This document shows positions 1 through 11,965 of a stretch of 64,000 bases of DNA, one piece after another (the first letter of the stretch is position 1; the number at the start of each line of letters is the position of its first letter). Position numbers and translations under genes: made by a program. The notes beneath the pieces were generated by a model. That model searched no databases and was not told the DNA's origin. It saw only the letters and a program-made list of their open reading frames with translations. Source of the stretch: Nageia nagi (taxonomy: Eukaryota > Pinophyta); contig JBITNC010000001.1 in the NCBI GenBank assembly GCA_050084985.1, forward strand, positions 126,170,001-126,234,000, read 5' to 3'.

Positions 1-2485
1 TTTCATATATTCCATAACTATAATATGAATATTATGGTGGGACATGGATAAAAAAAGAATATTATATTTAACTCTAATCTTAAAACCAATCACACATGCA
101 AACATGAATATAAAAAAACAATATTTGATCATTCAAATAATATTCCAAATGTGGTTTTTGAGGTTTGAATAAGATTAATTATGTGCCACATTACAATATG
201 CTATAACATTATGTCAAAGAAAATAAAAAATTTAATTTCTAATGGTACAATGTGATATGGGATTTACAACCATAATTTTATTAGCATTATTCTAATTATA
301 GATTATGTAGTTCTTAATATAAGAAACTACTTTATAATTCCTTTCACTAAGTTGTATAGTACTAAAAAAGGCTATGATTGAAATAGAAGTATCTTAAACA
401 TATTGAATCTTTTTCTTTCCTTACATAGTATTAACATGTATTACTCCATTTTACTTTCATACCTATATATATTTATTTTCACTAAACTTGATATTTTCCT
501 TACACTTATCATCTATATTAAAAACCAACTCTTTATTCCCTATTATATAGTTTGAGTAGCTTGAATCTATGTTTAAAAAGCTTCTTAGGAAGTATTTTCA
601 ATCATGTCATATGATAGAATAGTTTTCTTAAATCTTCCTCTTCATTCTCATTAGCATAGTTTGAATTTTTATGTTCATTTGAAGAATTAATTCTATATTC
701 TTTCTTAAATGGATATATCAAATCTACATTGGTAATATTGATTGTTTTTTTCAAATATATATCCACTTCTACTACCATATCATCCTCTTGTCCATCCTAG
801 TATACTTGAGAATTTTTAATTTGACTATCTTACTTATGCTTTCAAGCTTGAACCAATAATATTATGGTTTAAACTATTTACCTTTTAGGAAATGACATTT
901 TAAAGATATTCACTAATTATATTATTAATTCTTTTTCATGTGATATGAGAAAATCCATAAAATTTAAATATATCAAATAATTATTTATTGAATGATGATA
1001 ACTACATGATTTCACTTAGGTATTATTATTCTTAAATTTTCTTTCACAAGAACCTACTTTTCCAATATATTTGTAAAGTGGTTACTTTAATAATGCCATC
1101 TTAAACTCTAACAAAGTGCATATAAACCCTCATTAGTACATTCTCACAATATGGAACTCTTTTTTCTTATAATATATTTAATTTAAAAAAATTTAATTTA
1201 CCTCTATCATGATAAGCTTGTTTTAACTCTTTATAAGTATCCTTAACTATTTTTTCACATGTAATTATGGAAATATGATCTTATTAGTATTTTATTGAAT
1301 ATGGTATAATGTCAAACACATCTTTTCCTAGTGTCCTTTATTTTCTTATTATTTTAGTAATAGTATTCCATTATATTACTCATAATAAATTAAACTAACA
1401 CTATCACATAATTCTTTCATATCCATTGAGACATTCATTTTGATTTTCCAAAAAGCATAGTCTTCTAGATATTGAGTTCGAAACTATTGAGATAATTATT
1501 ATTATTGATAATCACACCAAAATAAATGTTAAATATTCTTTTTTAATGAATTAACAATAAAACTTGATATATTATTATAAATATAAAACTAAAAAGTTTT
1601 CTCCACCCGAACATCAATAACAATTGGATGTTAGTTATACCTATTTTTATTATAAAACAATATTATTCATTTCATTTTTTTTTACAATAACATATATGTA
1701 ATAACTTGAACTTTAGTAGGGTAGAATCAAGCTAAACATTATGGAACATAAAGTAGGGGTAATAAATAACTTCGATTTTATCTTCTTCCTCTTTCATTGG
1801 AATTAAGTTTCTTACAGTATTTATGGTATTGTTTAACATTTATAAGAATTTTGATATTCTTATTTCCTTATTCTAGCCAAGGTCATAGAGTAGATTTTCC
1901 TAACATTTAATACTATACAAATAGAAATTGATGAAATTAATTTTACATATATTACCTTTATGCTAAGATTTTATTTGTTACTATGATGGAAAAAATTACT
2001 ACTTTCATATTTTAGATAAAAAAACTTCCCAAACAAATATTATATCATAAACAATTATTATTATAGGTATTTATAGGTTCTCTTACCATTTTTAACATAT
2101 GAAATTTTTATAAAAACATAATACATTAAAAATTCAAAATTTGAATCTTAGAAAAAGACAACCAATCTAATTATCTAGATTTGGATAATTTGTGGGTCAT
2201 AAGATAGAGAAAAGGGATGTTAACATGGGACAATTAATAGTCTAGTCTATTTTTCTTCATATTTTGGGAATTTGGTTAATCTAGTCCCACCATCAATTTT
2301 TCTGGATTCATGTTTTTATAAATTCAACATTTCATAATTATTATTTTTTTAATTCTGCAATCAAAACTAGGAGATTATCTCATTGCAGTTTCGATCTACT
2401 TTAAATATTCTAGATTTTCAACCCACAAAATATTGGAATGTTTCTTAAAGAAAGCCTAACTCTACTCTAAAACATTTTGGATATT
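1..2485. other. AT-rich stretch without a recognisable gene
   Basis: No open frame of useful length and no RNA gene is visible on either strand. The minus strand between about 760 and 600 has a short stop-free stretch rich in Lys, Asn and Glu that resembles decayed coding sequence, but I cannot match it to a family. The block ends where homology to the repeat copies at 2486 and 29905 begins. It may be old, unrecognisable transposon sequence. Confidence 0.5.
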
Positions 2486-3195
2486 TTCTATCATAGGCAA
2501 TGTTTCTACACCTTTTGATAATTTACTACAATGGATGATTAAATAGGAAAGATCTCTAAAGTTTTATGTAGAAATGTTTGATCTACAATATTTTCAAAAT
2601 GACTTTAGTTGATATTAGAATCTATTGATCATGTACATATCTATGAATTGTTATTTAAATAAAATATTTGAATTATAATCATTCACACCATTTTGATATT
2701 AAATTATTTACATTAGAAAGATAATATATTAATTTATCTTTCAAAATTTATTAAATCTTTGAATATTTAAATGCAAAGTTTAAATATTGTTGAGAAGAAT
2801 TAATTTTATGTTAAATAAAAATTATTCTTTTTAATCCCTCTAACCATTGCCAGATAAATAGTAGTGGAAACAATATGATTTGCCAGTATGGCGTTACGCA
2901 GTAGTTTTTCATGATCAAAAGGATTGATGGGAGTCTTGGAAGGCACAAATTTCTTTTTCGTAACAGTCATACTTGAGTGGCAAACAAGGCTTTAATTTGC
3001 ATGTGATGAAGTGGATAAGAGGGGAAGAGCTCGGATCACAGGAATGCGGATGGAAAAAGCGAGTGGAGGATGTAAATAAATAAATGAACTCTATAATTTT
3101 TTCCCACAACTCTCTCCAGTACGTGCGTGAGGGGTCTGCTGGAAAGGACTCAAGACTTTAAGGTAAATGCAAGGGACAAGGTTAAAAGCCAAGGA
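2486..3195 (+). repeat. Host repeat copy A (upstream part of the PPR pseudogene locus)
   Basis: This block aligns by eye with 29905-30610 over its length, including the shared stretch 'ttaatccctctaaccat' and the segment around 'gatcaaaaggattgatggg'. It stops abruptly at the TG of the CopC1 5' LTR. Its last 197 bases (2999-3195) occur again after the CopC1 3' LTR (9539-9680), so the two flanks of CopC1 overlap rather than abut. No coding sense is visible in this part. In copy C the equivalent sequence lies just upstream of PPR-like coding sequence. Confidence 0.7.
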
Positions 3196-3569
3196 TGTTG
3201 GAAAATTAATCTCAAATGTTATCCTATTATTTTCTAGGAACATATATATTATATTTCATTTTTTATTTTTGTTATTTATTATTTTAGATTTATATTTAAT
3301 GTTATGTTTTATTTATATGGGTTGTTGAAAGTATTAAATAGGTAGAAATGTCAAAAAAAAATTTCAATATGTTCTAGCATATTTTATAAATAAAGTAAAT
3401 TAATATTTGGAAAATAGCGTGTATGAAAGAAGTGAGTGTGTTGTAGCATGCAGAAGTTGAATCTTGATATGAAATGAATTTTTGATATAATAAAATAGCT
3501 TTGTTTTGTTGCAATATTACTTTTTGTGTATGATATTTATTTTTTTGTTGTACTTTGCCTCTACCTTTA
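3196..3569 (+). repeat. 5' LTR of CopC1
   Basis: It begins TGTTGG and ends CCTTTA, where the 3' LTR ends CCTTCA. It aligns with 9163-9527 and with the truncated LTR at 55351, sharing 'aacatatatattatattt' and 'cattaaataggt'. The PBS follows two bases later. Length is about 374 bp. Confidence 0.88.
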
Positions 3570-3571
3570 GG

Positions 3572-3583
3572 TGGTATGAGAGC
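3572..3583 (+). other. Primer-binding site of CopC1
   Basis: TGGTATGAGAGC differs at one position from TGGTATCAGAGC, the usual plant copia PBS complementary to initiator tRNA-Met. It lies two bases after the LTR, the same spacing as in CopA and CopB. Confidence 0.85.
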
Positions 3584-3679
3584 TAAGGGTTTTCGAAGCT
3601 AAGGATTTTCATATCTAAGGGTTTCATTGAGAAGGGATTCTAGATCTAAATATTTTGAAGGAGATACAGGATTATCACA

Positions 3680-6600
3680 ATGGCAACTCCAAGCATAAGC
3701 TTGACAAATCCCAAGATTCCTTAGTTCAACGATAGAAATTATGAATATTGGTCTATTACAATGAAGTCTTTATTTTTCTCTCAAGATATATGGGATCTTG
3801 TGGAGAATGGGTAATTTGAATCTAGAGATGTAGTGGCTTATAATGTGTTGACACAATAAGAGAAAGATAGATTGAAGGATAACAAGAAAAAGGATTCTAA
3901 AGTACTTTTCTACATACTTCAAGTAGTGTATGAGAGTATTTTTTCAAGCATTACAGCTACAACCAAGTTTAAACAAGCATGGGATATTCTATAGACTACA
4001 TAACAAAGAATGGAGAAGGCCAAGATAACCAAAATATAGATGTTGAGAAGAAATTTTGGGATTATCTACATGAAGTCATCTAAATCAATAGATTCCTCTT
4101 TTAGCCAAATAATTGGGTTAGTAAATTAGATTAGATCTCATGGGAAGACCCTTGAAGATAAGAGAGTTGTTGAGAAGATTTTAAGGAGTTTTCCCACAAA
4201 GTTTGAATCTGTTATGGTGACTATAGATGAAATAAAGAATTTATCTAATTACTTTGTTGATGAGCTTCATGCATGCCTGATGTCATATGAATATCAGTTA
4301 AACCAATCATAATATTATTCATTGGCTCATACTTTCAAAAGCTAGGTTTCTTTTAATTATGGAAGAGGCAACAAAAGATCAAGTTTTAAAGGTAGAGGAA
4401 GAAAATTGTATCGAGGTGGAAGAGGCAGCCCATCAAATTCAAGAGCAAGAGGAAGCAACCAAAACTCAAATCAAAATTCAAGCCAAAATTAGTCACCAAC
4501 ACAAAGGTATGATAAATTTCAAGCTCAATCGTATTATTGTAAAAAATATAGGCACTATGCAAATGAGTATAGGAAGAAGCAATGTGATCTTAGTAAATAA
4601 AATGCAAATTTCATAATGGAAGATCAAAATCATAGAGAAGATCACAATCAAGGTCACAATAGTATGTTTTTAGCATATAATATTGCACAATCACAAGAAA
4701 CTAAGAAGGATGTATGATATTTAAATTTAGGTTGTAGTATCACATGATAGGAAAGAAAAAAATATTTACAATTCTGGATAATAATAAAAAATTAGAATTA
4801 ACATTGGGGAATGATAAGAAAGTGATAGTTATGGGAAAAGGAAGAATTGATATTCTATCCAAGCAAGGGACAAAAAAGCATATTCTAGATGGGTAATTTG
4901 TTGAAGTTTTAAGGCACAATTTGATGATTATTAGCCAACTTCTTGAAAAGGGTTATATAATTTATTCCAAAAATATGAAATGCATAATTCTAGAGAGATA
5001 TCCAAGTAATCACCTGATTACAAAGGTGTAAATGATAAAAAATAGAATGTTTCCTTTATGCATAATACCAAATTTGAAGGATGTATTTTCTCATGCACAT
5101 ACCACAATGAATCCATAAGTGGAAGGAAAGGTTGCAGCTATCCCAAAAATAATTTTCAAGCTGAAATAAAAGATGAAAGTTGGGTATGACACAAGTAAGA
5201 TTTTAGTATCTCAAATTTGGAGGTTTGAAATATTACAAAGTAAAGGAATGGTAAAGGGTTTGTCACCTGTAGAAAAATAAAAAAAGAGATATGAAAGATG
5301 CATCTTAGGCAAGCAACATAGAGAAGAATTTTTAGCAAGAAAGTCTATAAGAGAAAAAATACCATTCAAGATCATTCATTCAGATTTGTGCAAAAAAATG
5401 CTAACAACCTCTATTGGTGTAAGGTATTATTTCTTGAATTTCATATATGATTATACAAAAAAATCATAGGTCGATTTTCTAAAAACTAAAGATGAAGCAT
5501 TTTTTAGTATTTTTGTGAATTTAAATCTCTCGTTGAGAACCAAAGTAGGCACTACATCAAAGTATTGAGAACAAATAGAGGTGGTGAGTTTATTTCAAAT
5601 CAATTTCTAAATTTATACAAGCTAAATAGAATCCATAAACAATTTACAACAAGGTACACCTCTCAATAAAATGGTGTAGCTAAGAGGAAAAATAGAAAAA
5701 TCATGGAAATGGCCAGAAGCATGTTAAAAGTAAAGCATCTAGCAAATGGGTTGAAGATGTAGTATGTGTAGTTTACATCACCAATAGATGTCCAACAAAG
5801 AGTGTAAAAGATATGGTTCCAGAAGAAGCAAGGAGTGGAAGAAAGTATAGTGTTTCTCACATGAGAGTATTTGATTATGTAGCTTATGCACATTTTTTGT
5901 ACGAGTTTAGGAAGAAATTAGACAACAAATGAAAAAATGTATATTTGTGGGATACAGTGATTATTCTAAGGCATACAAATTATACAATCCCATCAGCAGA
6001 GATATGTAGTTCATAAAAGAAGAAGAATGGGATGGAAGTTTAGAGAGAACAATAAATGTAATATCAAGTTTACCACAAGAAGATGAAGATGAAAGAACAA
6101 CAACAAATATTCCAACAGTCACTACTACATTTAAGGAACTTTGTGTCACACAAAGTGTCAATCCATAATGTTATTTTAAAAAAAAAAAATTATTGAAATC
6201 ATGATGCATCAATTGATGCTTAAGGTACTGTCAAATAAAGCGTCAACCAATGCATCAATTAAAACCTCCTTCCTTGCATCATATATCAAAATTTGAATGT
6301 CAATTATTTGATGCTATATATGATGATTTATACATCATGTATAGCATCAAAAATATAGGAACGAGGGTTTCAATCATTGATCTTGTAAAAAAATTCATTT
6401 TTCTTATATATGCTTCTATATTTTGCATATAGATATCTAACAAAGTACTCACAACCATAACATTTGATAAATTTTTTATTTATTTTAAAGAGTCTTTGAT
6501 GTATGTATAAATCCTTTTGCAAATTTCTCAGCTTCGTGCATGCTTTGAAGATGTTGAAAAAACTTAATTCATTTTGTTGGACTACTATTGGTGTTTATTG

Positions 6601-9152
6601 TATTTGGTGAAATAGTTTCAATACCTATTAAGAAAAACATGTCTTTGGTAACCTAAAATTATCATATTATATGAGAAGATGTATCCTTTATTCATACAAT
6701 CAAAAACATCATGAGCATCCACCAAACTTTGAGGGCCTCTTCCAAAATTTGTGGGTGGCTAAACCATGCAATGCACATTTTGCTTTCCATAAAATACAAA
6801 TACACACTACTATCTACTTTCTTTAGTATGTCTTCAACTCCTATAGACTTGTGTCACTGAAAATGCAAACCTAGAAATGCCCTTATAAAGGGCAAGCTCC
6901 TTCATTCACTCATCAATGACATTATGCCCACTAGTGAAAATCCACCATCGATCAAGAGAATGCATCGATAGTCAAAAATGAATCATACTATGATATGTAT
7001 GCATGATCCATGCCTTTTTTTATTCCATGTATCAATTGATACATTATTTGATGCACCCAAATACATCAATTGATGTGTCAACTAATGAGTCTGATAATAC
7101 GTCAATTGATGCATCAACTAATGCATCAAACAATGAGTGAAACAATGCATCAACCAATGAGTCAACCAATGTGTCAACTAATGCATCAAAAAATTGGTTT
7201 TATCTAGACTGACATAGACATACCAAATAGTGATGCATCTTGCATCAAGGCATCAAAAGCAATTTTATGATGCATGGTATGATGCAAAATCGCTAAAATG
7301 TAGTAGTGAGTTGTGACTCCTTCCACACCCATTCAAGCACAACAAAGTGGTCTTCAAGTGACACCATTAGAAAAAATAATACCAACTTCAAGAATTCAAG
7401 CAACTACTCCTCCAAGTGTGCATCAAACACCATTACTAGGTCCATCTATAAGCCCAACTTCAAGTGACACTTCAAACCCAACATTAGAAAGCATGAGGAT
7501 ATATAAAAAAAAAAAAGATGTTTGAGAGAAATTTATCAACAACAAGAAGAAGAAAATGATGGATATAAGAATTTGTTTCATGCTTTGTATTCACCTATAA
7601 ATGATCCAATTTATTTTGAAGATGCAATTAAGGAAGAGAAATGGACTGCATCCATGGATGAATAAATAACAACAATAGAAAAGAATGGGACATGGGAATT
7701 GGTAAATTTTCCATAAGGAAATGATGTAATTGGTATAAAGTGGGTCTATAAGACTAAATACAATGCTAAAGGAAGGATTGATAGGTATAAGTTAAGGCTA
7801 GTTGTCAAAGGATACAATTAGTACCATGAAATAGATTATGATGAGACATTTCCTCCAGTTGTAAGGATCAAAATAGTGAGAATAGTCTTTTTAATAGCAA
7901 CTAAAAGAAAATGGAAGGTATACGAAATGTATGTAAAATCAATATTTTCGAATCGAGTCTTGAAAGAGGAAGTGTATGTGGAGAAACCACCCAATTATAA
8001 AGTTCAAAGGCAAGAAAACAAGGTGTACAAGCTGAAAAAGGCACTCTATGGACTAAAACAAGCACCATGGGCATGGTACAAAAGAATAGATTCTTATTTT
8101 ATGAGTAATGGTTTTTGCAAAAGAGATGGTGAGCCCACTCTTTACATCAAATTAGGTAATGGTAATATTTTAATTATTTTCCTATATGTAGATGATCTAA
8201 TCTTTACAGGAAATGATGATTTTCTTATTAATGATTTCAAAGAGGTAGTGAAAAATGAGTTTTATATGAAAGACATAAGGCTGTTAAGGTACTTTCTAGG
8301 TATTGAAGTACAATAAATGGATTATGGCATTTTTATTTGTCAATTAAAATATGCAACAAATATATTAAAGAGATTCCAAATGGAAAATAGTAAGCCAACT
8401 CCAACTCTAATAGCCATGGGCTTGAAACTTAAAAAGGAAGATTGGAGAAAAAATGTAAATTCATCATTGTACAAGAGTATGATGAGTAGCTTAATGTATT
8501 TGACAGCCACAAGATCAAACATTATGTATGCAGTGAGCTTAATTTCAAGGTTCATGGAAACTCCAAAGGGTAACATACTAGTAACTTACTTGCAAGCAAT
8601 GAAAAAAATAATAAGATATGTTAATGGAACCAAGGAGTATGGTATTTTGTACACCAAAAATACTAATTTTAAGTTGATTGGATACACATACAGTAATTGG
8701 GTAGGTAGTGTAGATGATAGGAAGAGTACCTTTGACTATGTATTTCATCTTGGATCAGATATTGTCTCGTGGACTTCGAAGAAATAATCAATTGTCTTTC
8801 TTTCTTTAGTTGAAGCATAATATATGGCAGCTACAGAGGTAGCATGTCAAGCAATGTGGATGAGAATGTTGAAAGACTTTGGATACAAGCAAGGAGAACC
8901 AACAAAACTTTATGTGATAACAAGTCAGCTATAACATTATCCAAAAATGTTGTCTTTCACAAAAAAATCAACCATATTGATACTAGATATCATTTTATCA
9001 GAGAATTGATAAATGCTAGAGAAATCATTTTGGAGCATTGTAGATCTGATAAGCAATATGCAGATATTTTTACCAAGCCATTGGGAAAGAGGAGTTTTGA
9101 ACACTAAAGAGATAGCTTAAGCATCATAGATGGCAGTAGTAGCACTTGTGAT
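3680..9152 (+). pseudogene. CopC1 gag-pol, decayed
   Basis: The reading starts at ATG 3680 (MATPSISLTNP). It passes through a UBN2-type Gag (about 3700-4320) and a Gly/Arg/Asn-rich stretch with a ruined zinc knuckle near 4530-4590. Protease-like and GAG-pre-integrase-like sequence follow (4700-5340), then an integrase core (5350-6000). After the CACTA insertion comes RT with an intact YVDDLIFTGND near 8188, and RNase H ends near 9107 at DIFTKPLGK. Polyprotein processing and reverse transcription would be the original role. Many in-frame TAA/TAG codons, mostly explained by C-to-T change at Gln codons, plus frameshifts make it non-functional. The longest clean pieces are 7876-8316, 8317-8787 and 8844-9107. 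It shares more sequence with CopC2 than with CopA or CopB. Confidence 0.88.
6120..7307. mobile_element. Non-autonomous CACTA-type DNA transposon inside CopC1
   Basis: The ends are perfect 13-bp inverted repeats: CACTACTACATTT at 6120-6132 and AAATGTAGTAGTG at 7295-7307. A 3-bp TSD, AGT, lies at 6117-6119 and 7308-7310. CopC2 has the empty site ('cctacagttgactc', near 59349), which confirms the boundaries. CACTA ends and 3-bp TSDs are the hallmarks of the CACTA (En/Spm) superfamily. The 1188-bp length and lack of a transposase frame make it non-autonomous. Copies of ATGCATCAA and related palindromes cluster near both ends (6200-6330 and 7020-7200), as expected for subterminal transposase-binding repeats. 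Confidence 0.9.
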
Positions 9153-9162
9153 TAAGGGGGAG
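9153..9162 (+). other. Polypurine tract of CopC1
   Basis: TAAGGGGGAG directly precedes the TG of the 3' LTR, where plus-strand DNA synthesis is primed in LTR elements. Confidence 0.82.
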
Positions 9163-9527
9163 TGTTCCAAAATTAATCCCAACTACCAATGTATTATTTT
9201 CTTGGAACATATATATTATATTTAATGTTTTATTTTTGTTATTTAATGTTTTAGGCATATATTTATTGCTATATTTTATTTACACAGTCGAAAGCATTAA
9301 ATAGGTTGAAATGTCTAAAAGTATAATGAATACGTTCTAACATATTTTATAAATAAAGCAAATTAATTTTTAAAAAATAGTGTGTATAAAAGAAATGAGC
9401 ATATTGTTATATGCAAAAGTTGAAACTTCATATATAATAAATTTCTGATATAATAAAAATAGCTCTATTTTATTGTACTCTGTATGATCTCTGTTTTTTT
9501 TATTGTTATACTCTGCCTTTACCTTCA
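9163..9527 (+). repeat. 3' LTR of CopC1
   Basis: It runs from TGTTCC to CCTTCA, about 365 bp, and is homologous to 3196-3569 with many substitutions. The sequence from 9539 onward matches the host repeat on the other side of the element, so the LTR end is well placed. Confidence 0.88.
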
Positions 9528-9538
9528 CATTTTTTTTG

Positions 9539-10113
9539 GCATACGATGAAGTGGATAAGAGGGGAAGAGCTTGGATGAAAAACAGAGGTGGCCGTAACTC
9601 TCTCCAGTATGTGCGTGAGGGGTATGCTGGAAAACACCGAGACATTAAGGAAAATCAAGGGTCAAGGTTAAAAGCCAAGGGGGGTAACCTTTCTAGCTCG
9701 CAACATACGTCGATGTGAGTTTTAGAAGAAGGCATGAACTCCATCAAATGGTAGTTAAAAATTAAAAAATAAAATAAAATAGTTTTGCTTTGAACATTGT
9801 GGCTGTGAGTACCCTGATAGCCATGTATGCAAAATGTAGAAGCCTAGAGAAGATATGCGAATTGTCTAATAGGATGTACGATGCCGACTTATTATTTGGA
9901 ATTGCAATACTCGCAGGATACACATAGAAATGGTATTCTAAAGGGTTTTGAATCTGATTTTGATGCCTAGTTGTTCAACGTCTGTCTGATTGTTCACCCA
10001 TAACTCAAAGCGATACCTTGGACAACATGCACTTGTTCGGTGACTAAAGCGGTAGAACTTTGATGGTAGCATGGCGATTGTGTCTTCTCTCGCTATCTCT
10101 CCCTCAAGCCTAC
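9539..10113 (+). repeat. Host repeat copy B
   Basis: Its first 142 bases repeat the end of copy A (2999-3195), with about 50 bases missing relative to copies A and C. It then continues past the point where CopC1 interrupts copy A. The rest matches copy C (about 30427-31017) until a candidate LTR starts at 10114. It contains the PPR pseudogene fragment at 9783. Confidence 0.75.
9783..10110 (+). pseudogene. PPR-protein pseudogene fragment, copy B
   Basis: Frame 9783-9927 reads ALNIVAVSTLIAMYAKC, then RSLEKICELSNRMYDADLL, then a piece ending AILAGYT and a TAG at 9925-9927. This matches the plant PLS-type PPR pattern (LI-MYAKCG-S-LE-A-VF--M--RD--SW-A-I-GY). PPR proteins are organellar RNA-binding proteins. 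This is a single eroded repeat region, so only a gene fragment. Stops and frameshifts follow, and the homology ends at a candidate LTR at 10114. Copy C at 30700 has the same repeat followed by more PPR sequence. The family assignment is from motif pattern only. Confidence 0.7.
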
Positions 10114-10430
10114 TGTTAATAGTTTTGAAATAATACTTAGATATATTTATTAAAATGAAGAAAATTTTGAAGAACTTTATATTCCTTAAAGAATTCCTTA
10201 AGAGGTACTAAATTTATGATTGTCAAATATGTAATTATGAATCTTTTAAGAAATGAAGCATTCTACAATGTTAAGCACGTACATTGCAATGATGGTTCAA
10301 TCCATCGTAATATGAATGTTCCATATGTGTGAAAGTTTATTCATATTTGGTTTGTCGGATGAAACTCATCTATAATTTATACTTTAAAAAAAACTATGAG
10401 GGTTTTAGAGTGAGATAGCAATATCTTACA
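10114..10430 (+). repeat. Candidate LTR of an unidentified retroelement
   Basis: It begins TGTTAATAG exactly where homology between host repeat copies B and C stops, and ends ATATCTTACA. Two bases later comes a PBS-like sequence. No partner LTR or TSD was found, so the call rests on the boundary and the PBS. Confidence 0.4.
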
Positions 10431-10432
10431 TA

Positions 10433-10444
10433 TGGTATCAAAGT
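10433..10444 (+). other. PBS-like sequence
   Basis: TGGTATCAAAGT matches the initiator-tRNA-Met PBS TGGTATCAGAGC at 10 of 12 positions and follows the candidate LTR with the usual two-base gap. Confidence 0.45.
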
Positions 10445-11960
10445 AAGGATCAAACACAAGTGGGCCTATGGACTAACTACTTGCTAGGAGACTGTGACAT
10501 GTTTAGTTGTTGCAAAAATATGGTAAACAAGTATGAGTGTAATGTGGGTAAAATGGTAATACCTTAAACCCCTTTTTTTGAATATCAATAATTGTTAAGG
10601 ATTAGCTCCTAGAAATTATTGAGATTAATAAATTATGAATAAAAGATAAATTATCCATTTTTAGGTAGATAATTGATATATATTTTATACCTATGCTAAG
10701 ATTAAATAGATGAGATATATATTAGAAGTATATATATTATATTGCTAACATTTTATGGATGCATCATGATATAGGACTCTTGGTGTTTCAAATTTCAAAA
10801 GGAAAGTAATATGCTCAAGGATTTGGCAACAAAAAAAGAACAATGAATGAGGTATATTTTTGGATATGTTGAGTAACTTATAAAAAAATGATAATAAGTA
10901 CTAGAACATTTATCAATTTTGGGATGGCTGATTTGCACTAGGAAATTAGATATAGGAATCTAATTTTAAGATAGTGCTTAATATATTTTATTATTATCAC
11001 CTAACTTTTTGTATACTTATGATCAAACCTTAGAATTATTAGGTTTATGAATACTAAGTATGAAAATGATCATGGAATTTTCTAGAGAAGTAAAAACCTT
11101 ATCATGATTATTGTTGAATTGAAAACACTTGGATGTTTTCAATGTAGAGATGTGACAATAACTATTTAGGTATTATTTTTCTTTAATGATTATAAAGTTC
11201 AACCTAGTAGGTTATAATACCTAAACTTGGAAAGTATAGATGAGAAACCAATGTTTGACAAATAACTTGATCTCTTGACTAGTTCTAATAGCATTGTGAT
11301 AGTGTGAAATTCTCCTTTTTTCTTATTTATCAACTTGCTAATAAAGAGCCAATGTGTAAATTAGGTCTATCCAACCTATTTTATCATAAGAAGCTTGAAT
11401 GCCAAGATGTTATGTGAATATAGGAATCATAGAATTTGATTCTTGTAAGTAAATGTTGGAAGTATGAGTGTGGACCAAAGGATTAGTAGGATAGACTATG
11501 CTACAAAAATATATGTTATGATGAACACTTTTCCTTTATTCTATAAAAATAAAATATGGAATTTATTTTTTAAGGTGTGAAGTATTATTAACATATTTAT
11601 AAAATTGTGTTGATTATTAGATCTATATGAGGTTTTAATATGAATAAATCCATGTTAAGTTTGATTAGCATGAAATGATCAAATACGTACCATGAGATAG
11701 CAATGTTACTAAGAACCTTTGCTAGACATAGGCATGGAATATTAAAAATATCTTTGAGAATCATTAATGAATGGTATCGTAAGAATGTTTTTTAGGTTAT
11801 TTTTGTTATTTTATTTGAGTAACTATCAATAATGTTTAATGAAACACTTAATTAAATCAAATCATGGGATGTGTTCTATGGTTCCTTGAGAGGAATATTA
11901 TCAAAATCCATATATAGAATGAAGTTATGCATTGAGAAACAAAGAAGGGTCTTAATCATG
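10445..11960. other. AT-rich stretch, no gene seen
   Basis: No usable frame is visible. It may be the leader or remains of the retroelement started by the candidate LTR at 10114, cut by the CopB insertion at 11966. The empty-site continuation would be 29388. Confidence 0.4.
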
Positions 11961-11965
11961 ACTTA

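Larger units (their letters stand above)
3196..9527 (+). mobile_element. CopC1: old Ty1/copia retrotransposon
   Basis: Order seen: 5' LTR 3196-3569, PBS, gag-pol remnant, PPT, 3' LTR 9163-9527. This gag-PR-IN-RT-RH order is Ty1/copia. The two LTRs are clearly diverged and gag-pol is full of stops, so the insertion is old. No 5-bp TSD is visible: 'aagga' precedes the left LTR and 'cattt' follows the right one. A longer stretch of host repeat is duplicated across the element instead. A CACTA-type transposon (6120-7307) sits between the integrase and RT regions. CopC2 at 55351 is a second copy of the family. Confidence 0.9.

Noticed and set aside
560-1620. Minus-strand stretch with protein-like composition
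   Set aside because: No family motif could be matched and stops are frequent, so no gene is claimed.
4359-4616. 85-residue frame near the CopC1 zinc knuckle
   Set aside because: It is a frame-shifted shadow of the Gag Gly/Arg-rich region. The true frame reads the degraded zinc knuckle.
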